From contig JADHLI010000013.1 in NCBI GenBank assembly GCA_016780775.1, forward strand, positions 1 through 60,494: a stretch of DNA of 60,494 nt, in the 5' to 3' direction. Under the pieces are notes generated by a model that saw nothing but the letters and a program-made list of their open reading frames with translations, was not told the DNA's origin and ran no database searches. The DNA comes from Alphaproteobacteria bacterium (GTDB lineage: Bacteria; Pseudomonadota; Alphaproteobacteria; Puniceispirillales; Puniceispirillaceae). Below, piece after piece: positions 59,182 through 60,494 of this stretch (position 1 is the first letter of the stretch; each line of letters begins with the position of its first letter). Made by a program: the position numbers and the translations under genes.

Positions 59182-60494
59182 TTAGTAAGAATAATACATC
59201 TGGAATTCAATTGGATGTGGTGCGTGCTCAAGTGCAATAACTTCTTCCATCTTCAACTCAATAAAGGCATCGATTTGGTCATCGGTGAACACATTACCCT
59301 CGGTTAGGAAAGCGCGGTCTGCATCAAGGCTTTCCAAAGCTTCACGAAGGGAGGCACAAACAGTTGGGATCTTTGCCAATTCTTCGGCTGGTAGATCATA
59401 CAAATCTTTGTCCATTGCATCGCCTGGATGGATCTTGTTGCGGATACCGTCCAGACCAGCCATCAGCATTGCAGAGAATGCAAGATATGGGTTTGCGGTT
59501 GCATCTGGGAAACGTACCTCAACGCGCTTGCCCTTTGGATTAGAGACAAACGGGATACGGCAAGATGCAGAACGGTTGCGTGCTGAGTAAGCAAGCAGAA
59601 CTGGCGCTTCGAAGCCCGGGACCAAACGCTTATAGCTGTTGGTAGATGGGTTAGTGAACGCGTTCAACGCTTTTGCATGCTTGATAATACCGCCAATGTA
59701 ATATAGCGCATTTTCAGACAAATCAGCATAACCGTTGCCTGCGAATAGTGGCTTGCCATCTGTCCAAAGAGACTGGTGAACATGCATGCCTGAGCCATTA
59801 TCGCCTGCGATAGGCTTAGGCAGGAAGGTTGCAGATACACCGTAAGCGTTGGCTACCTGATGCACGGCATATTTATATAGCTGCATATTATCAGCAGTTT
59901 CCAACAATGTGCCAAACTTCATGCCTAACTCATGCTGAGATGGGGCAACTTCATGGTGATGCTTTTCAACTGGCACACCCATATCGGCCATAACAGCAAG
60001 CATTTCTGAGCGAATATCTTGAGCAGAATCAATTGGCGGCACTGGGAAATAACCACCCTTCACGCCTGGACGATGACCAAGATTGCCTTCTTCGTAATCG
60101 CGTGCAGAATTATAAGGGCCTTCGATAGAATCAACCTTAAACATTGCGCCGTTCATTGACACGTCAAACTTCACATCTTCAAAGATGAAGAATTCAGCTT
60201 CTGGGCCAAAAAAGGCAGTGTCGGCAATGCCAGCAGATTGCATGTAGCTTAGCGCTGCCTTAGCAGTACCGCGTGGATCACGGTCATAAGCTTCATTTGT
60301 AATGGGATCCAGAACGTCACAGAAAAGAGCAAGTGTTGGCTGTGCAAAGAACGGATCAATATAAGCCCGGTCTAGGTCAGGCATCAACGTCATGTCGGAC
60401 TCGTTAATGGCCTTCCAGCCAGCAATTGAAGAGCCATCAAACATGAAGCCTTCATTAAGCGCATCTTCATCGATAGTTTCGATATGCTGTGTTA
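59182..60494 (-). CDS. glnA: Glutamine synthetase type I (5' end outside the window)
   Basis: The 3' part of glnA; the frame continues past the window edge ([20 protein letters not shown] at the start of what is visible). It holds [64 protein letters not shown] and the adenylylation-site tyrosine in [10 protein letters not shown]. This is the housekeeping ammonia-assimilating GlnA, probably regulated by adenylylation, unlike the two PuuA-like homologues at 5539 and 15241. The operon partner glnB, if present, would lie to the right of the window. Confidence 0.97.
   Translation of the reverse strand, partial: TQHIETIDEDALNEGFMFDGSSIAGWKAINESDMTLMPDLDRAYIDPFFAQPTLALFCDVLDPITNEAYDRDPRGTAKAALSYMQSAGIADTAFFGPEAEFFIFEDVKFDVSMNGAMFKVDSIEGPYNSARDYEEGNLGHRPGVKGGYFPVPPIDSAQDIRSEMLAVMADMGVPVEKHHHEVAPSQHELGMKFGTLLETADNMQLYKYAVHQVANAYGVSATFLPKPIAGDNGSGMHVHQSLWTDGKPLFAGNGYADLSENALYYIGGIIKHAKALNAFTNPSTNSYKRLVPGFEAPVLLAYSARNRSASCRIPFVSNPKGKRVEVRFPDATANPYLAFSAMLMAGLDGIRNKIHPGDAMDKDLYDLPAEELAKIPTVCASLREALESLDADRAFLTEGNVFTDDQIDAFIELKMEEVIALEHAPHPIEFQMYYSY

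Overview
The window looks like a chromosomal segment of a marine alphaproteobacterium, most like the SAR116/Puniceispirillum group. This is inferred from gene content, not from a search. The alphaproteobacterial signs are a CtrA-type regulator, a GcrA-type regulator, the C4 pathway 5-aminolevulinate synthase, a DksA-like protein lacking most zinc-finger cysteines, and a recA preceded by a GAAC-N7-GAAC (inverted GTTC-N7-GTTC) SOS box. Genes are tightly packed and mostly metabolic.

Layout. (1) 1-5321: a small island at a tRNA-Gly(UCC) gene. A tyrosine integrase, a LacI-type repressor with two palindromic operators, and a PhyH / PanB-like / AhpD-like catabolic operon lie between two 88-bp copies of the tRNA 3' end plus integrase leader. 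The copies are in inverted orientation. (2) 5539-16581: polyamine uptake and breakdown, with a PotFGHI transporter, an agmatinase/guanidinobutyrase, a PuuB-like oxidase, an SpuC-like aminotransferase and two PuuA-like glutamine synthetase homologues. (3) 16655-20593: an RTX beta-roll protein whose lipoprotein-like N-terminus is in another frame across a C7 tract, a Gfo/Idh/MocA oxidoreductase and a small membrane protein. (4) 20715-27983: a complete leucine/isovalerate (liu) operon under a TetR regulator. (5) 28122-30490: hemH and hemA. (6) 30640-35161: an NAD-linked formate dehydrogenase with a fused NuoE-NuoF-type subunit. (7) 35239-43656: DUF3553 protein, ctrA, dksA-like, recA, alaS, icd and a LOG-family protein. 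(8) 43952-49951: LysM protein, a Psd-like protein lacking its pyruvoyl serine, a YnjF-like CDP-alcohol phosphotransferase, an orphan molybdenum hydroxylase large subunit coupled to msrB, and an EF-hand protein. (9) 50199-60494: AroE-like, gcrA, pepN, a DEAD-box helicase that seems to use an AUU start, an alpha/beta hydrolase, parE, a small membrane protein and the 3' part of glnA.

How the genes work together. Polyamine nitrogen and carbon enter through PotFGHI and are released by gamma-glutamylation/oxidation or transamination. Leucine is degraded to acetoacetate and acetyl-CoA. Formate is oxidised to give NADH. This fits a heterotroph using dissolved organic nitrogen and one-carbon compounds.

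The points most worth a second look are the inverted att-like repeats around the island, the unassigned PhyH/PanB-like/AhpD-like operon, the Psd-like/YnjF-like pair, the RTX C7 frame break, the AUU start, and a set of unrelated 13-17 bp tandem arrays placed in intergenic gaps between 6.9 and 20.7 kb.
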